Assembly: GCF_022437945.1 (NCBI RefSeq)
Contig: NZ_CP092535.1
Location: 3,844,001-3,908,000 of the forward strand
Reading direction: 5' to 3'
DNA: 64,000 nt
From: Nocardioides sp. TF02-7
GTDB lineage: Bacteria; Actinomycetota; Actinomycetes; Propionibacteriales; Nocardioidaceae
Shown: one piece after another, positions 19,605 to 30,516 of the stretch
Position numbering within the stretch: the stretch's first letter is position 1
Layout: every line of letters begins with the position of its first letter
The notes under the pieces: generated by a model
Databases searched by the model: none
Seen by the model: only the letters and a program-made list of their open reading frames with translations
Told to the model about the DNA's origin: nothing
Translations under genes and position numbers: made by a program

Positions 19605-21604
19605 TCACCAGTGCACGCCGGGGAACATCCGGGCCATCATCGCCTGCTCGGACTCCCGGCCGCCCACGCCTGCGCTGCCGCGCGCCGCGGCGCTGTCGGG
19701 GAAGACCTGGTAGGCGAGGTTGAGGACCCGGAACGCCGCCTTCGGCGCCACCGTGTGGGCGATCGCCCCGACGTTGCCGAGCACCGTGTTGATCTCGTGC
19801 GGCCGGTCGACCATCGCGCGGACGACGATGTCGGCGGCCTGCGCCGGTGAGATCGTGGGGAACTTGTCGTAGAGCTTGGTCGGCGCGATCATCGGCGTCC
19901 GCACCAGCGGCATGTGCACGTTGGTGAACGTGATGCCGTGGCCCACCACCTCCGAGGCGACCACGTTGCTCCAGGAGTCGAGCGCCGCCTTCGACGCGAC
20001 GTAGGCCGAGAAGCGCGGCGGGTTGGTCTGCACGCCGATCGACGACACGTTGACGACGTGCCCCGACTTCTGCGCGTGCAGCGTCGGCATCAGACCCATC
20101 ACCAACCGGATCGCGCCGAAGTAGTTGAGCTGCATGGTGCGCTCGAAGTCGTGGAACCGGTCCTGGGAGAGCCGCAGGGAGCGGCGGATGGACCGGCCGG
20201 CGTTGTTGACGACGTAGTCGACCGACGGCAGCGCCGCCAGCTGCTCGCAGAGGGCGTCGATCGCGTCGAGGTCGGAGAGGTCGCAGGAGAACACGTGGGC
20301 GGTGCCGCCCCGCATCTCGATCGTGGTGCGCGTCTCCTCCAGCTTGTCCTTGCCCCGGGCCACCAGCACCGGAATGCCCCCGGCCTGGGCGACCTTGAGC
20401 GCCGTCACCCGGCCGATCCCGGAGGAGGCGCCGGTGATCACGACGTGCTTGCCGGCGAGCGCGGCCCGGACCTTCCGGTCGCGGCCGGTGGAGTCGTCGA
20501 GGTGCTCCTCCCAGTAGGTCCACAGCTGCCGCGCGTAGGACTCCAGGTCGGGCACCGCGAGGCCGCTGCCGGCCAGCGCCTGCTCGGTGCGGCGGGAGTC
20601 GAAGACCGGGGCGAACGACGTGTGGCCCAACACCTCGGGCGGCACGCCGAGCCGTCCGACGGTCTGCTCCAGGACGGCCTGGGCGGACGCCGACCGCACG
20701 ACGGCGCTCAGCAGCCGGGCCGGGCGCAGCGCGCGGGGGAGCAGGCCGCTCGCGCCGGCGGTGACGGTGCGGTCGACCGGCGTCGCGAACCGCGGTGCGC
20801 CGGCCGCGGCGCAGAACGTGTTGAGCACCTCCACCACCGGCTGCGGCTCCGGGTCGACCAGGTGGAAGGTCTCACCGTCCCGCTCCGGAAGGTGGGCGAG
20901 GTGGTCGATCGCCTTCGCGACGTAGTCGACCGGCACCACGTTGGTGTCGCCGAGGTCGATGCCGACCAGCGGGAGCCAGGAGGGGAGGTGGTCGCGCATC
21001 CGCTTGAGGAGCGGGAAGAAGTAGTAAGGCCCGTCGACCTTGTCGATCGCGCCGGTCTGGGAGTCGCCGACCACGATCGCCGGCCGGTAGACCCGCCACG
21101 GCACCGTCGCCTCCTCGCGCACGATCCGCTCGGACTCGTACTTGGTCCGGTGGTAGGGCGACGGCAGCGGCTGCCCCTCGGCGAACATGGTCTCGTCGAA
21201 CCGGCCGTGGTGGTCGCCGGCGACGGCCACCGACGAGACCTGGTGGAAGCAGCCGGCGCGCAGCGCCCCGGCGAGCGCCAGCGCGTGGCGCGTGCCGCCG
21301 ACGTTGAGCTCCTCGTTGGCCGCCTCGCCGGCGGTCATGTCGTAGATCGCGGCGAGGTGGAAGAAGTGCTCGACCTCTCCGGCGTGCTCGGCCACCCACG
21401 CCGGGTCGACGCCGAGCGCCGGCTCGGCGAGGTCACCGACGACCGGCCGGACCCGGTCGGAGCCCCACTGGCGCACCAGTGCCTCGACGCGGGGAGCGAG
21501 GACTCCCGGACCAGGACGAACACCGGGCCCTCACGGTGGTCGACCAGCTCGCGGACGAGGTGGCGGCCGATGAACCCGGTGGCGCCGGTCACGAAGGAGG
21601 ACAT
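19605..21604 (-). CDS. Double-domain SDR: fatty acyl reductase-like + short-chain dehydrogenase (one frame break)
   Basis: The restored protein has about 666 residues. The N-terminal extended SDR has TGATGFIGRHLVREL (NAD(P) loop) and YHRTKYESERIV (Tyr-x3-Lys), the male-sterility/acyl-CoA reductase type. The C-terminal classical SDR begins ITGASSGIGRVTALK and has the YVASKAALDSW active site. This architecture matches mycobacterial AcrA1-like acyl-CoA reductases, which make fatty aldehydes or alcohols. One C is missing near 21,500; restoring it joins RESSLP to RVEALVRQWG. It is convergent with the rhodanese gene, with only 4 bases between. Confidence 0.8.
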
Positions 21605-21687
21605 GCGGGCAGGGTACGCCCGCTGCCGCCGGTCGGCGGGTCGGTCGCCGGGAGGTCAGCCTGTCAACTGGTCAGACGGTCAGCCGG

Positions 21688-22612
21688 TCACTCGTTGGAG
21701 CCGAACATGATCTCGTCCCAGCTCGGGACCGAGGCGCGGCCGCGCTTCTTGGCCACCTGGCGCCGGCGTCGGGCCGGCTCGTCGCCGGCGGCGGGCTCGG
21801 GGTCCGCAGCGGCGGGGGCGTTCGGGTCTGCGCCGGGGTCGGCCGTGGTGTCGCGCAGCGGCTCGTCGTACGCCGCCGGCGCGGGGTCGGCCGGCAGCGC
21901 CTCGGCCGCCTCGCCGCCCACCAGGTCGAGGGTGTCGTCGCCGAGCGGGAGCTCGTCGGCCGGCACGGCCGCCAGCCGGCGCTGCCGGGCCTGCTCGAGG
22001 TCGTCGACCCGCGGCGCGGCGGCGACCGGCTCGACGAGGTCGCCGACGAGCCAGCGGGCGTCGTCGTTCTCGGCCACGACGTAGTTGCCGGGCACGTCGA
22101 AGGCGAACCGGGCGGCGCCCGACCGCCGGGAGGTCCGGAACGTGCCGGTGAGCACCCACCGGCCGTCGTCGCGGCGGAACGCGTCCCAGGCGACGTCCTG
22201 CGCCTTCGCGTCGTGGGCGCCGAGGTGGGCCGCCACCGCGTCGCCCAGCGCGCGGGCGCCGCCGCCCCCCGTCGCCGGTGCGCCGGCGCAGCGACGACCG
22301 CTGGGCCCGGTCGGCGACGTGCTCGCGCTCGGCGAGGACCGGCGCGACGTAGGGCAGGATCGCCTCGACCGTCGTCCGTCCGGCCGCGGCGACCTCCTCG
22401 GCGGACTCGCCGGCCCGGATCCGGGCCTGGATCTCGCGGGGACGCAGGGTGCTGGTCATCTGGATCTCCAACTGGCCGTTGCGGGTGGTCTCACCACGGA
22501 GGGCGGCGCGGAGCGCCGGGGTGATGTCGAGCGTGTGCTCCGAGCCCCGGCCGTCGACCAGCAGCAGGCGTCGCCCGTCGGGGCTGACTCCCGCCAGCTC
22601 GAGGTGCGCCAT
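21688..22612 (-). CDS. sepH: Septation protein SepH (one frame break)
   Basis: The N-terminal DUF3071 domain starts MAHLELAGVSPDGRRLLLVD and includes a helix-turn-helix (LRPREIQARIRAGESAEEVA). WDAFRRDDGRWVLTGTF and YVVAENDDARWLVGDL follow. The tail is acidic and ends KKRGRASVPSWDEIMFG, the conserved C-terminal motif of the family. SepH promotes FtsZ assembly at division sites in Streptomyces and mycobacteria. One G too many near 22,268 breaks the frame; restored reading TGDGGGGARALGDAV. Confidence 0.9.
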
Positions 22613-22705
22613 GCTCGGTCCTTCCGTTCTCCGGTGGGCCGAGCCTACGCCCGCGGGAGGGCCCGATCGGGTTGCGCGCGCGGCGTGCCGACAAGTCGAC
22701 ACGGA

Positions 22706-24033
22706 TCACGGGCCGAGGACCCGCCGGAGGTGGTCGTTGGCAAGGACCCGGTCGGGGGTCGAACCGGTCGCGCAACGCGAGGAAGTCGCCGAACCGCGGG
22801 TAGAGCCCGGCGAGCTCGCCCGCGTCGCGGGTGTGCAGCTTGCCCCAGTGGGGCCGGCCGCCGTGGTCCTTCATCACCGCCTCCATCAGCGCGAAGTATG
22901 CGCGGTGCGCGGCGCGGCGGTGGGTGTGGAACGCGAGGTAGAGCGACGCGCGGCCGTAGCCGGTCGACAGAGGTACGTCGTCCGGTGGCGCGACCCGGAT
23001 CTCGACCGGGAAGCTGATCGCCAGCCGCGACGCCTCGAGCGCCCGCCGTGCCTCGCGCAGCGCGTCGAGGCCGACCTCGCGCGGGACGGCGTACTCCATC
23101 TCCCGGAACACGACGCGGCGCTCGGTCGTGAACACCCGGTGCGCGACGTCGGTGTAGGTGCGCGGCCCGAGCAGCCGGGCCGCGACCCGGTTGGCGCGGG
23201 GCACCGCCCGGGGGCGCGAGGTTGAGGGCGGCCGTCTGGGCGCCGAAGGCGGTGTTGGACAGGAGGTCGTCGTCGAGCCAGGCGCGCCACCGCGCGAGCG
23301 GCTCGGCGGCGGCGAGGTCGGTGCCGGCCCTGGTGTTGCGCTTGGTGAGGACCCGGTCGGTGTGCGGGAACCAGTACATGTCGACGTGGTCGTGCGCCGC
23401 CGTCAGGTCGTCGAAGGACGCCAGCGCGTCGGCCCACGCCATCGGGCGCTCCTCGGCACGCAGGAGGAAGAGCGGCTCCACGCGGAAGGTCACCGCGACG
23501 AGGACGCCGAGAGCGCCGAGGCCGACCCGGGCGAGGTCGAGCACCTCGGGGTTCTCGTCCGCCGCCGCTCGGACCAGGTCGCCGGTGCCGGTCACGAGCT
23601 CGAGCCCGACCACCTGCGCAGCGAGCCCGGCCGCCCGTCCGCCGGTGCCGTGGGTGCCGGTCGAGATCGCTCCGGCGACCGTCTGCTCGGCGATGTCGCC
23701 CATGTTGTGCAGGCTGAGACCGAGCCGCTCCAGCCCGGCGTTCAGGTCCTTCAGCGGGGTGCCGGCGAGGGCGGTCACCGTCATCGCCTCACGGTCGACG
23801 GCGGTGATGCCGGTGAGGCGGCCAGGCAGCAGCAGGGTGTGCTCGGGCCGGGCGATGCCCGTGAAGCTGTGGCCGGTGCCGGCGGCCTTGACGGTCTCGC
23901 CGAGCTCGGCTGCACGCCGTACCTCCGCCGCCACCTCCGCTGCGGTGGCGGGGGAGACCACGCGCACGCCGGAGGCCGACTCCAGGCCGGACCAGTTACG
24001 CCATGTGCCGGACGGGCGCGTCGGGCTGATCAT
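22706..24033 (-). CDS. FAD-linked sugar-lactone oxidase, D-arabinono-1,4-lactone oxidase type (two frame breaks)
   Basis: The restored protein has about 442 residues. The N-terminal FAD_binding_4 domain carries AAGTGHSFTGIARPE and GISTGTHGTGGRAAGLA-like segments; the C-terminal ALO domain ends with HWGKLHTRDAGELAGLYPRFGDF. The HWGK motif contacts flavin and substrate in this family. Frame breaks lie near 23,210 and 22,758, each one C too many; the second restores RFDPDRVLANDHLRRVLGP and the stop at 22706. Its start overlaps the MFS gene end by 38 bases. Confidence 0.85.
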
Positions 24034-25226
24034 GGGACGGCACCGTAGCGGGGAGCCGGGTGGCGAGCGCGCCCGCCAGCGCGAGCAGGCCGCCGCCCAG
24101 CGACACGAGGTATGCCGTCGACGCCCCGTGCTGCTCGATGACCACACCCGCCACGGCCGCTCCGGGTGCCAGCCCGGCAGCGAGGCCGGTCTGGATGAAC
24201 GCCATGCCCTCGGTCAGCCGCTCCTGGGGCAACACCTGCTCGGCCAGCGACATCGCAGCGATCAGGGTCGGCGAGATCGCGAACCCGCCGACGAACAGGA
24301 CCGCACCCATCAGCGGGATCGACGGCACCACCACGAGCGGGGCCATCGCGGCCGCCATCCCGACCGCGCCGACCCGGAGGCGGAACAGGGGCCCCCGGCG
24401 CCACGCCACCGCCCCCGAGATCAGGCCCGAGATCAGGCTGCCGGACGCCCAGACGGCCAGCAGGAAGCCGGCGGCGCCCTGGTGGCCCTCGTCGTCGGCG
24501 AACGCGACGGTCGTCACCTCGGCGGCGCCGAAGAGGACGCCCAGCGCGAACGACACGACCGTCAACGGGCCGATCGCCCGCCAGGGAACCGCCGCCCGGT
24601 CCGCGCCCTTCTCCAGGGCCGGGTGGGCGGGCGGCTCGGTCGCGCGCTGGGCCGCGAAGACGTAGGTGCCCGCCAGGCCGGCGGCGAGCGCCGCCCCCCA
24701 GCCCGGCGGCCGGGTGGACCGACGTGGCCAGCATCGTCACCAGGATCGGCCCGAGGAGGAACACCGACTCGTCGGCCACCGCCTCGAACGAGAACGCGGT
24801 GTGCAGCCGCGCGGGGTCGTCGCGCAAGGCGTGGGACCAGCGGGCCCGCACGCAGGTGCCGACCGACGGCAGCGCGCCGCCGGCGACCGCCGCCAGTGCG
24901 TAGGTCGCCGCGTGGGACCAGCCCTCCGAGATCGACCACATGGTGCCCGCCAGGCCGACGCCCCACAGGGTGATCACCACCGGCAGCACCCGGCTCTGGC
25001 CGAGCCGGTCGAGCAGCCGGCCCTGGACGACCGCGAACAGCGCGTTGGAGATCAGCGCGACCGCGGAGACGGCGCCGGCGAAGGCGTAGGAGCCGCTCTC
25101 GTGCTCGGCCAGGAGCACCAGGCCGAGGCCGACCATCGAGATCGGCAGCCGCGCGACCAGCCCGGTGAGGCTGAACAGCGCGGTGGCGGGGGTGAAGATC
25201 CGCCGGTAGGAGGACAGGGCAGGCAT
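23996..25226 (-). CDS. MFS transporter (one frame break)
   Basis: About 409 residues with some 12 hydrophobic segments and the MFS loop QGRLLDRLGQSRVLPV between TM2 and TM3. The second half (LTVVSFALGVLFGAAEVTTVAFADDEG) matches small-molecule exporters of the YbjJ/SetA-like type. The frame changes near 24,705; one base removed from GCCGGGCTGGGG gives HPAAGWGAALAAG. Divergent from hemH, with 32 bases between the start codons. Confidence 0.8.
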
Positions 25227-25246
25227 GGCCTGCGCATCTTCCTCCC

Positions 25247-25252
25247 TACGAT
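25247..25252 (+). promoter_or_regulatory. -10 box of hemH (leaderless type)
   Basis: TACGAT lies 6 bases before the GTG start at 25259, with no ribosome site. The 32-bp gap must also drive the divergent MFS gene. Confidence 0.45.
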
Positions 25253-25258
25253 GGCCGG

Positions 25259-26351
25259 GTGACCAATCCCCAGTCGCGTCCCCAGTCGCCCGACGTCCGG
25301 CCCTACGACGCCGTCCTGCTGCTCAGCTTCGGCGGACCCGAGAAGCCGGAGGACGTGGTGCCGTTCCTCGAGAACGTCACCCGCGGCCGCGGCATCCCGC
25401 GGGAGCGGCTCGAGCAGGTCGGCGAGCACTACTTCCTCTTCGGCGGACGGTCGCCGATCAACGACCAGAACCGCGCGCTGCTCGCGGCGCTCCAAGAGGA
25501 GCTCGCCGCCGCCGGCATCGACCTGCCGGTCTACTGGGGCAACCGCAACTGGGCGCCGTACCTCACCGACGTCGTGCGGCAGATGGCCGAGGACGGCGTA
25601 CGGCGGGCCGCCTGCATCGCGACCAGCGCCTACTCGTCGTGGTCGAGCTGCCGGCAGTACCTCGACAACCTCCGCGACGCACGGGCCGCCGTGCCCGACG
25701 CGCCGGCGATCGACAAGCTGCGGCCCCTACTTCAACCACCCGGGCTTCGTCGACGCCGTCGCCGACCGCACGCTGGCGGCGCTGGCCGACCTGCCCGAGG
25801 ACCTGCGGACCGAGGCCCGGCTGGTCTTCGTCACCCACTCCATCCCCACCACCATGAACGACGAGAGCGGACCGGAGGGCGGCGCCTACCTCACCCAGCA
25901 CCTCGACGTCGCGGCCGTCGTGGCCGCCCGGGTGGCCGACGCGACCGGCGTCGCCCGCCCGCACGAGCTCGTGTTCTGCTCCCGCTCCGGCTCCCCGCAC
26001 ACGCCATGGCTCGAGCCGGACGTCAACGACCGGCTCGAGGAGCTCGCGACCGAGGGCACCCGGTCGGTCGTGATGGTCCCGGTCGGGTTCGTCTCCGACC
26101 ACATGGAGGTCGTCTACGACCTCGACACCGAGGCGATGGCGACCGCCGAGCGGCTCGGGATCGAGGCGCGCCGGGCGGGCACACCGGGGGTCGACGCCCG
26201 GTTCGTCCGGGCGCTGCGCGACCTGGTCGTGGAGCGGGCGGCCACCGAGCGCGGCGAGGAGGTGCCGCGGCCCGCGGTCGGCTCGTTCGGCCCGGTGTGG
26301 GACTGCTGCGCCCCCGGCTGCTGCCTGCCCAAGGCCGCGGTGCTGGCGTGA
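25259..26351 (+). CDS. hemH: Ferrochelatase / coproporphyrin ferrochelatase (one frame break)
   Basis: The protein inserts Fe2+ into a porphyrin in the cytosol; actinobacteria use coproporphyrin III. DAVLLLSFGGPEKPEDVVPFLENV is the N-terminal signature, FVTHSIPTTM holds the metal-binding His and VVMVPVGFVSDHMEVVYDLD the conserved Glu region. The C-terminus WDCCAPGCC is Cys-rich, as expected for the [2Fe-2S] cluster of actinobacterial HemH. One C too many near 25,727 (CGGCCCCTAC) breaks the frame; restored reading LRPYFNHPGFVDAV. The stop overlaps the next gene by 4 bases. Confidence 0.92.
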
Positions 26352-27161
26352 GCGTGGCCCCCCGCGAGCTCGGCGACCTCGCCCTCGGCGTCGCGCGCGA
26401 GGCCGGAGCGCTGGTGCTGCAGCACGCCGACCGCGGCGTCGACGTCGCCGCGACCAAGTCCAGCAGCGTCGACGTCGTCACCCTCGCCGACCGGGCGTCC
26501 GAGGAGCTGATCCGGGCACGGCTGCTCGCCGCCCGGCCCGACGACGCGCTGCTCGGCGAGGAGGGCGACGACGTCAGCGGCTCCACCGGGGTGCGGTGGA
26601 TCGTCGACCCCATCGACGGCACCGTCAACTTCCTCTACGGACTCCCGGAATTCTCCGTCTCGATCGCCGCCGAGGTCGACGGCGAGGTCGTCGCCGGCGT
26701 CGTCCTCGACGTCGCCAAGGACCGTGCCTACGTCGGGTACGCCGACCCGGCCCTGCCCGGCGGCGGCTCCGTCACCCGCGACGGCCGCCCCCCTCACGGT
26801 GCGCGGACCCGCCCCGCTCTCACAGCGGTTGATCGCGACCGGGTTCGCCTACGTGCCCGAGCTGCGGGCCGTGCAGGCCGAGGCCGTCACCCGGCTGCTG
26901 CCCGTCGTCCGCGACATCCGGCGCCACGGATCCTGCGCCCTCGAGCTCTGCCACGTCGCCGAGGGCGCCCTCGACGGTTACGTCGAGGAGGGCGTCAACC
27001 TCTGGGACCACGCCGCCGGCGGGTTCATCGCCCGGCTCGCCGGCGCCCGGTTCGAGACTCACCCCGGAGTGGGCGGGACCGACCTGTTCGTGTGCGCCCC
27101 GCAGCACGGCTTCGACGAGCTCCTCCAGGCGGTGCGAGAGGCCGGCTTCCTGCGGGAATAG
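26348..27161 (+). CDS. Inositol monophosphatase family protein (one frame break)
   Basis: About 270 residues. Family motifs are LLGEEGDD (metal-binding Glu), WIVDPIDGTVNFLYGLPEFSVS (the DPxDGTxNF signature) and YVEEGVNLWDHAAGGFIARLAGA (WDxAAG motif near the C-terminus). It hydrolyses inositol-1-phosphate or related sugar phosphates with Mg2+. One C too many near 26,788 breaks the frame; restored reading RDGRPLTVRGPAPL. The GTG start overlaps the hemH stop (GTGA). Confidence 0.88.
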
Positions 27162-27318
27162 GCACCGCCCGACCACTGTTGCGACGAGTCCCCGGCCTCC
27201 GGCACCGCCCTGGTGTACCGCTGACGACCGGGATGGTGCACAATCTGCCGCGCCGATCGGACTCCGCAGTCCGGGGCGGGGTACTGAGCGACGGCGAGCC
27301 GGAGGGAGATGAGGCGTC

Positions 27319-27609
27319 ATGGCGACCGACTACGACGCACCGCGCAAGAACGAGGACGAGCAGTCCGAGGAGAGCATCGAAGAGCTCAAGGCGCGCCGCC
27401 ACGACAAGAACTCCGGCAAGGTCGACGAGGACGAGGCCGAGGCCGCCGAGTCCTTCGAGCTGCCCGGAGCCGACCTGTCCCACGAGGAGCTGGCCGTCGA
27501 GGTCAAGCCCAAGCAGGAGGACGAGTTCACCTGCATGAGCTGCTTCCTGGTGCACCACCGCAGCCAGCTCGCCGACGAGAAGAAGATGATCTGCTTCGAC
27601 TGCGCCTGA
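27319..27609 (+). CDS. DUF4193 family protein
   Basis: This acidic 96-residue protein begins MATDYDAPRKNEDE and ends with a zinc-ribbon-like CMSCFLVHHRSQLADEKKMICFDC, two CxxC pairs. This is the DUF4193 family of actinobacteria. The ribosome site GGAGGG lies upstream of ATG 27319. The gene is often found beside dut, DUF3093 and DUF4235 in actinobacteria, as here. The function is unproven; the Cys pairs suggest metal binding. Confidence 0.88.
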   Translation: MATDYDAPRKNEDEQSEESIEELKARRHDKNSGKVDEDEAEAAESFELPGADLSHEELAVEVKPKQEDEFTCMSCFLVHHRSQLADEKKMICFDCA

Positions 27610-27615
27610 TTTCTT

Positions 27616-27999
27616 GGCCGAGCGTGTCGCATACGGCGCTCGCCGCCCGGGCCGTGAGTGCTCTTCAGCAGGCAGTGCGGTACGTCGGCCCGGGGGCTTC
27701 GCGCCGTGCGGCTTCGCCGCCGTGCGCCACGCTGCCGGCCGCGCGGTCGAGGTAGGCGGGGCGAGAGGCTGCTTGGCGGCACAGGGCCGTCGATGGGCCG
27801 AGCGTGTCGCAGACGGCGCTCGCCGCCCGGGCCGGAAGTGCTCTTCGGCAGGCAGTGCGGTGCCCCCTGGCCCGGGGGCTTCGCGCCGTGCGGCTTCGCC
27901 GCGTGCGCCACGCTGCCGGCCGCGCGGTCGAGGTAGGCGCGGCGAGAGGCTGCTTGGCGGCCGACGGTCGCTTTGGATGGGCCGAGCGTGTCGCGGAGC
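27616..27999. repeat. Intergenic 180/184-bp tandem repeat (two full units plus a partial third)
   Basis: GGCCGAGCGTGTCGC starts at 27616, 27796 and 27980, so the period is 180 then 184 bp. The first two units share nearly all their sequence, including GTGCTCTTC, AGCAGGCAGTGCGGT, GGGGGCTTCGCGCCGTGCGG and GCGAGAGGCTGCTTGGCGG. Each holds short GC hairpins such as GGCTTCGCGCC and GCGGCTTCGCCGC. All frames read low-complexity Arg/Ala/Pro and no family is seen. It fills the gap between DUF4193 and DUF4235. Confidence 0.85.
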
Positions 28000-28010
28000 G
28001 CGGCTGACCG

Positions 28011-28310
28011 CTACTGGCCGTCCTTGCGGAGCGGGGGCGGCAGGGCGCCGGTGGACTTCTGGTAGTAGTGCGCGGCGCGGCGCTGGGCGAACATCCGGGC
28101 GATGGCGACCACGGCGCCGGTGAGCGCGGCCCAGGCGACCGCCTCCCACACCTGGACGTCGGGGTCGGCCGGGTTCTCCGGGGGCTTCTTGCCGGTGCCG
28201 ACCTGCCAGCCCTTGTCGAGGACCTTGCGCGCCACGGCGGCGCCGCCGAGCGCGGCCACCAGCGAGAAGACCGACCACACCTTCGAGCTGTCGCCCTTTG
28301 CGTTCGCCAT
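28011..28310 (-). CDS. DUF4235 membrane protein
   Basis: The intact 99-residue protein starts MANAKGDSSKVWSVFSLVAAL. The first hydrophobic helix is FSLVAALGGAAVARKVLDKGW and the second AVAWAALTGAVVAIARMF. It ends AAHYYQKSTGALPPPL. This is the DUF4235 family, small two-span proteins of actinobacteria with no known function. It is transcribed toward the tandem repeat. Confidence 0.85.
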   Translation of the reverse strand: MANAKGDSSKVWSVFSLVAALGGAAVARKVLDKGWQVGTGKKPPENPADPDVQVWEAVAWAALTGAVVAIARMFAQRRAAHYYQKSTGALPPPLRKDGQ

Positions 28311-28364
28311 GGGACGACCCTATCCGCCCCGCCCACCCGGTCGCCGGGTGCGGGTGCGGGTGTC

Positions 28365-28828
28365 TCAGCCGCGACGCGGCAGCGAGGAGAGGGCGTCGGC
28401 GAGCGCCTCGGGGGTGGCGCGAGCTGACCAACCAGTACGGCGCGGGGTCGGCCGGGTCGGCCACCTCCACGCGCACCGCGCGGTTGATGTAGGGGCCGCA
28501 GCAGCAGGTAGGCCCGGACGTCGGCCTGCGGCCCGGCGACCCGGCGGGTCTGCTCGACGTCGAGGGCGGCGACCGCGCCGAGGTGCTCGGCCTCGATTCG
28601 CGCCCGGCCCGCCTGGAACCAGCCGTCGCGCACGACGACGCGGGCGTCGCCGTACCAGAACAGGCCGAGGGCGACGAGGGCCAGCGCCACGCCGGTCACC
28701 ACCCACGCCGTCGGGCCCGGGACCGCGACCACGACGGTGAGCCAGACGATCGCGACGAGCATCGTCCCCTGGGCCCACCACCGCAGCGGAACGGTCAGCC
28801 GCTCCTCGTAGTCGGGCCCCCTGTTCAC
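28365..28828 (-). CDS. DUF3093 membrane protein (two frame breaks)
   Basis: The restored protein of about 153 residues starts at GTG 28828 (VNRGPDYEERLTVPLRWW). Two membrane helices (GTMLVAIVWLTVVVAV and TAWVVTGVALALVALGLF) are followed by a cytoplasmic beta domain with VRAYLLLRPYINRAVRVEV and the end SRTPEALADALSSLPRRG. Each break is one C too many, near 28,497 and 28,418. Upstream in-frame starts (GTG of VPDGILPP) are possible. DUF3093 has no assigned function; it is divergent from dut, its usual neighbour. Confidence 0.75.
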
Positions 28829-28880
28829 AGGAGGAAGGATCCCATCCGGCACGGGCGCCGGCGTCAGTAGGGTCTGACTC

Positions 28881-29440
28881 GTGCTCCGCGACGACCACGA
28901 CGACACGGATGACAGGGACGACCCGACCGGCGTGGACCCCGCGGACCTCGAGGTCGCGGTCCGCCGTCTCGACGCGGAGCTGCCGCTGCCGGCGTACGCC
29001 CACCCCCGGCGACGCCGGCGCCGACCTGGTGACCGCGGTCGACGTCACGCTCGAGCCCGGCGAGCGGGCGCTGGTGCCGACCGGCGTCGCGATCGCCCTG
29101 CCCGAGGGGTACGTCGCGCTGGTGCACCCCCCGCTCGGGTCTGGCGGCCCGCCACGGGCTGTCGATCGTCAACACCCCCGGCACCGTGGACGCCGGCTAC
29201 CGCGGCGAGATCAAGGTGCTGCTGATCAACCACGACCCGCGCGAGGCGATCAGCCTGCGCCGCGGCGACCGGATCGCCCAGCTGGTCGTCCAGCGGTTCG
29301 AGCGGGCCCGGTTCGTGCCGGTCGACGACCTTCCCGAGAGCGTCCGTGGCACCGGAGGTTACGGTTCTACCGGAGGCTTCGGCACGCCTCCGCCGACCAG
29401 CGGCGCGGTGCCGGGGACGACCTGGAGGAGACAGACGTGA
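28881..29440 (+). CDS. dut: Deoxyuridine triphosphatase (two frame breaks)
   Basis: dUTPase hydrolyses dUTP to dUMP and keeps uracil out of DNA. All five trimeric-dUTPase motifs can be restored: HPGDAGADLVTAVD (1), PRSGLAARHG (2), NTPGTVDAGYRGEIKVLL (3), GDRIAQLVVQ (4) and RGTGGYGSTGG (5, phosphate lid). Each break is one C too many, in CACCCCCGGC near 29,007 and CACCCCCCGC near 29,132. GTG 28881 follows TAGGGT and may be leaderless; GTG 28932 (VDPADLEVAV) is an alternative start. The stop overlaps the DUF3710 start (GTGA). Confidence 0.9.
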
Positions 29441-30139
29441 GGTTCCGGCGCAAGCCCGGCACGGACGACACCGGGACGGCCGAGGAGGCCGCGCCGGGAT
29501 CGCCCCGCACGACGGACGCCGAGGCCGACCGGCCGGCGCCGGCGGGCCCCTACGACGCCGACGAGCTGCCCGACGACGGGGTCGAGCGCATCGACCTGGG
29601 GTCGCTGCTGGTGGCGCCCGGCCCGGGCCGCGACCTGCGGGTGCAGGTGGACGAGCGGTCCGGCAGCGTGCGCTCGGTGGTGCTCGCGGGACAGGACGGC
29701 GCGATGGAGCTGCGCGTCTACGCCGCCCCGCGCAACGGCGACCTGTGGGACGAGGTACGACCGCAGATCGCCGCCGACGCCGCCCGCAAGGGAGGCACCG
29801 CGACCGAGGAGGAGGGCCGGTTCGGCACCGAGCTGGTCTGCGAGGTGCAGGTCCGCACCCAGGAGGGCCAGGTCGGCAAGCAGGTGTCCCGCGTGGTGGG
29901 GATCAACGGTCCCCGGTGGCTGCTGCGGGCCACGTTCCTCGGCCGCCCGGCCCGCGACCAGGCGGCGGCGGAGGAGTGGACGAGCACGCTCACCTCGGTG
30001 GCCGTGCGTCGCGGCACCCAGGCGATGCCGGTCGGCGAGCAGCTGCCGCTGACGCTCCCCGAGGCGGTCCGGCAGGCCCGCGAGAAGGGGGGCTGCCCAG
30101 GCGGAGCGCCCGGCCGGCGACGGCGTGGACGGCTCCTGA
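29437..30139 (+). CDS. DUF3710 family protein (one frame break)
   Basis: About 234 residues, starting VRFRRKPGTDDTG. The core has GVERIDLGSLLVAP, MELRVYAAPRNGDLWDEVRPQI, and GPRWLLRATFLGRPA, the DUF3710 pattern. The frame changes near 30,095; one G removed gives REKGAAQAERPAGDGVDGS and a stop at 30139. As given it runs on into the next gene. It is translationally coupled to dut and precedes the OB-fold gene; function unknown. Confidence 0.85.
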
Positions 30140-30156
30140 GGACGAGGGGAGCGGAC

Positions 30157-30516
30157 GTGGCGACCAAGGGCCGCCTGCGGCGGACGATCAGCCGGTGGGC
30201 GAGCTCGTCCGAGGCCGAGGCGCGCGACCTGCGTCGCACGTTCGTCACCAGCGACGTGCAGCCGATCGCGGACGCGCCCGACCGGACCCCGGTCCGGCTC
30301 CGCGGTTCGCTGCGCACCGTGACGCTGCAGCCGCGCGGCGGGGTGCCGGCCCTCGAGGCCGAGCTCTACGACGGCACCGGCACCCTGACGCTGGTCTGGC
30401 TCGGACGGCGGCGGATCGCCGGCATCGACCCCGGCCGGTCGATCGAGGTCTGGGGGCGCATCGGTGCGCACGACGGCGAGCGGGTGTTGTTCAACCCGCG
30501 GTACGAGCTGCTGTGA
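30157..30516 (+). CDS. OB-fold nucleic-acid-binding protein
   Basis: 119 intact residues from GTG 30157, with AGGGGA upstream. After a basic N-terminus (VATKGRLRRTISRWASS), an OB-fold follows: PVRLRGSLRTVTLQ, ALEAELYDGTGTLTLVWLGRR and SIEVWGRIGAHDG. This single-domain protein is conserved between DUF3710 and DUF3159 genes in actinobacteria. It probably binds single-stranded nucleic acid; its partner is unknown. The stop overlaps the DUF3159 start. Confidence 0.85.
   Translation: MATKGRLRRTISRWASSSEAEARDLRRTFVTSDVQPIADAPDRTPVRLRGSLRTVTLQPRGGVPALEAELYDGTGTLTLVWLGRRRIAGIDPGRSIEVWGRIGAHDGERVLFNPRYELL

Noticed and set aside
27616..27999. CRISPR array
   Set aside because: The period is 180 bp with nearly the whole unit repeated. 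There are no short repeats with unique spacers and no cas genes.
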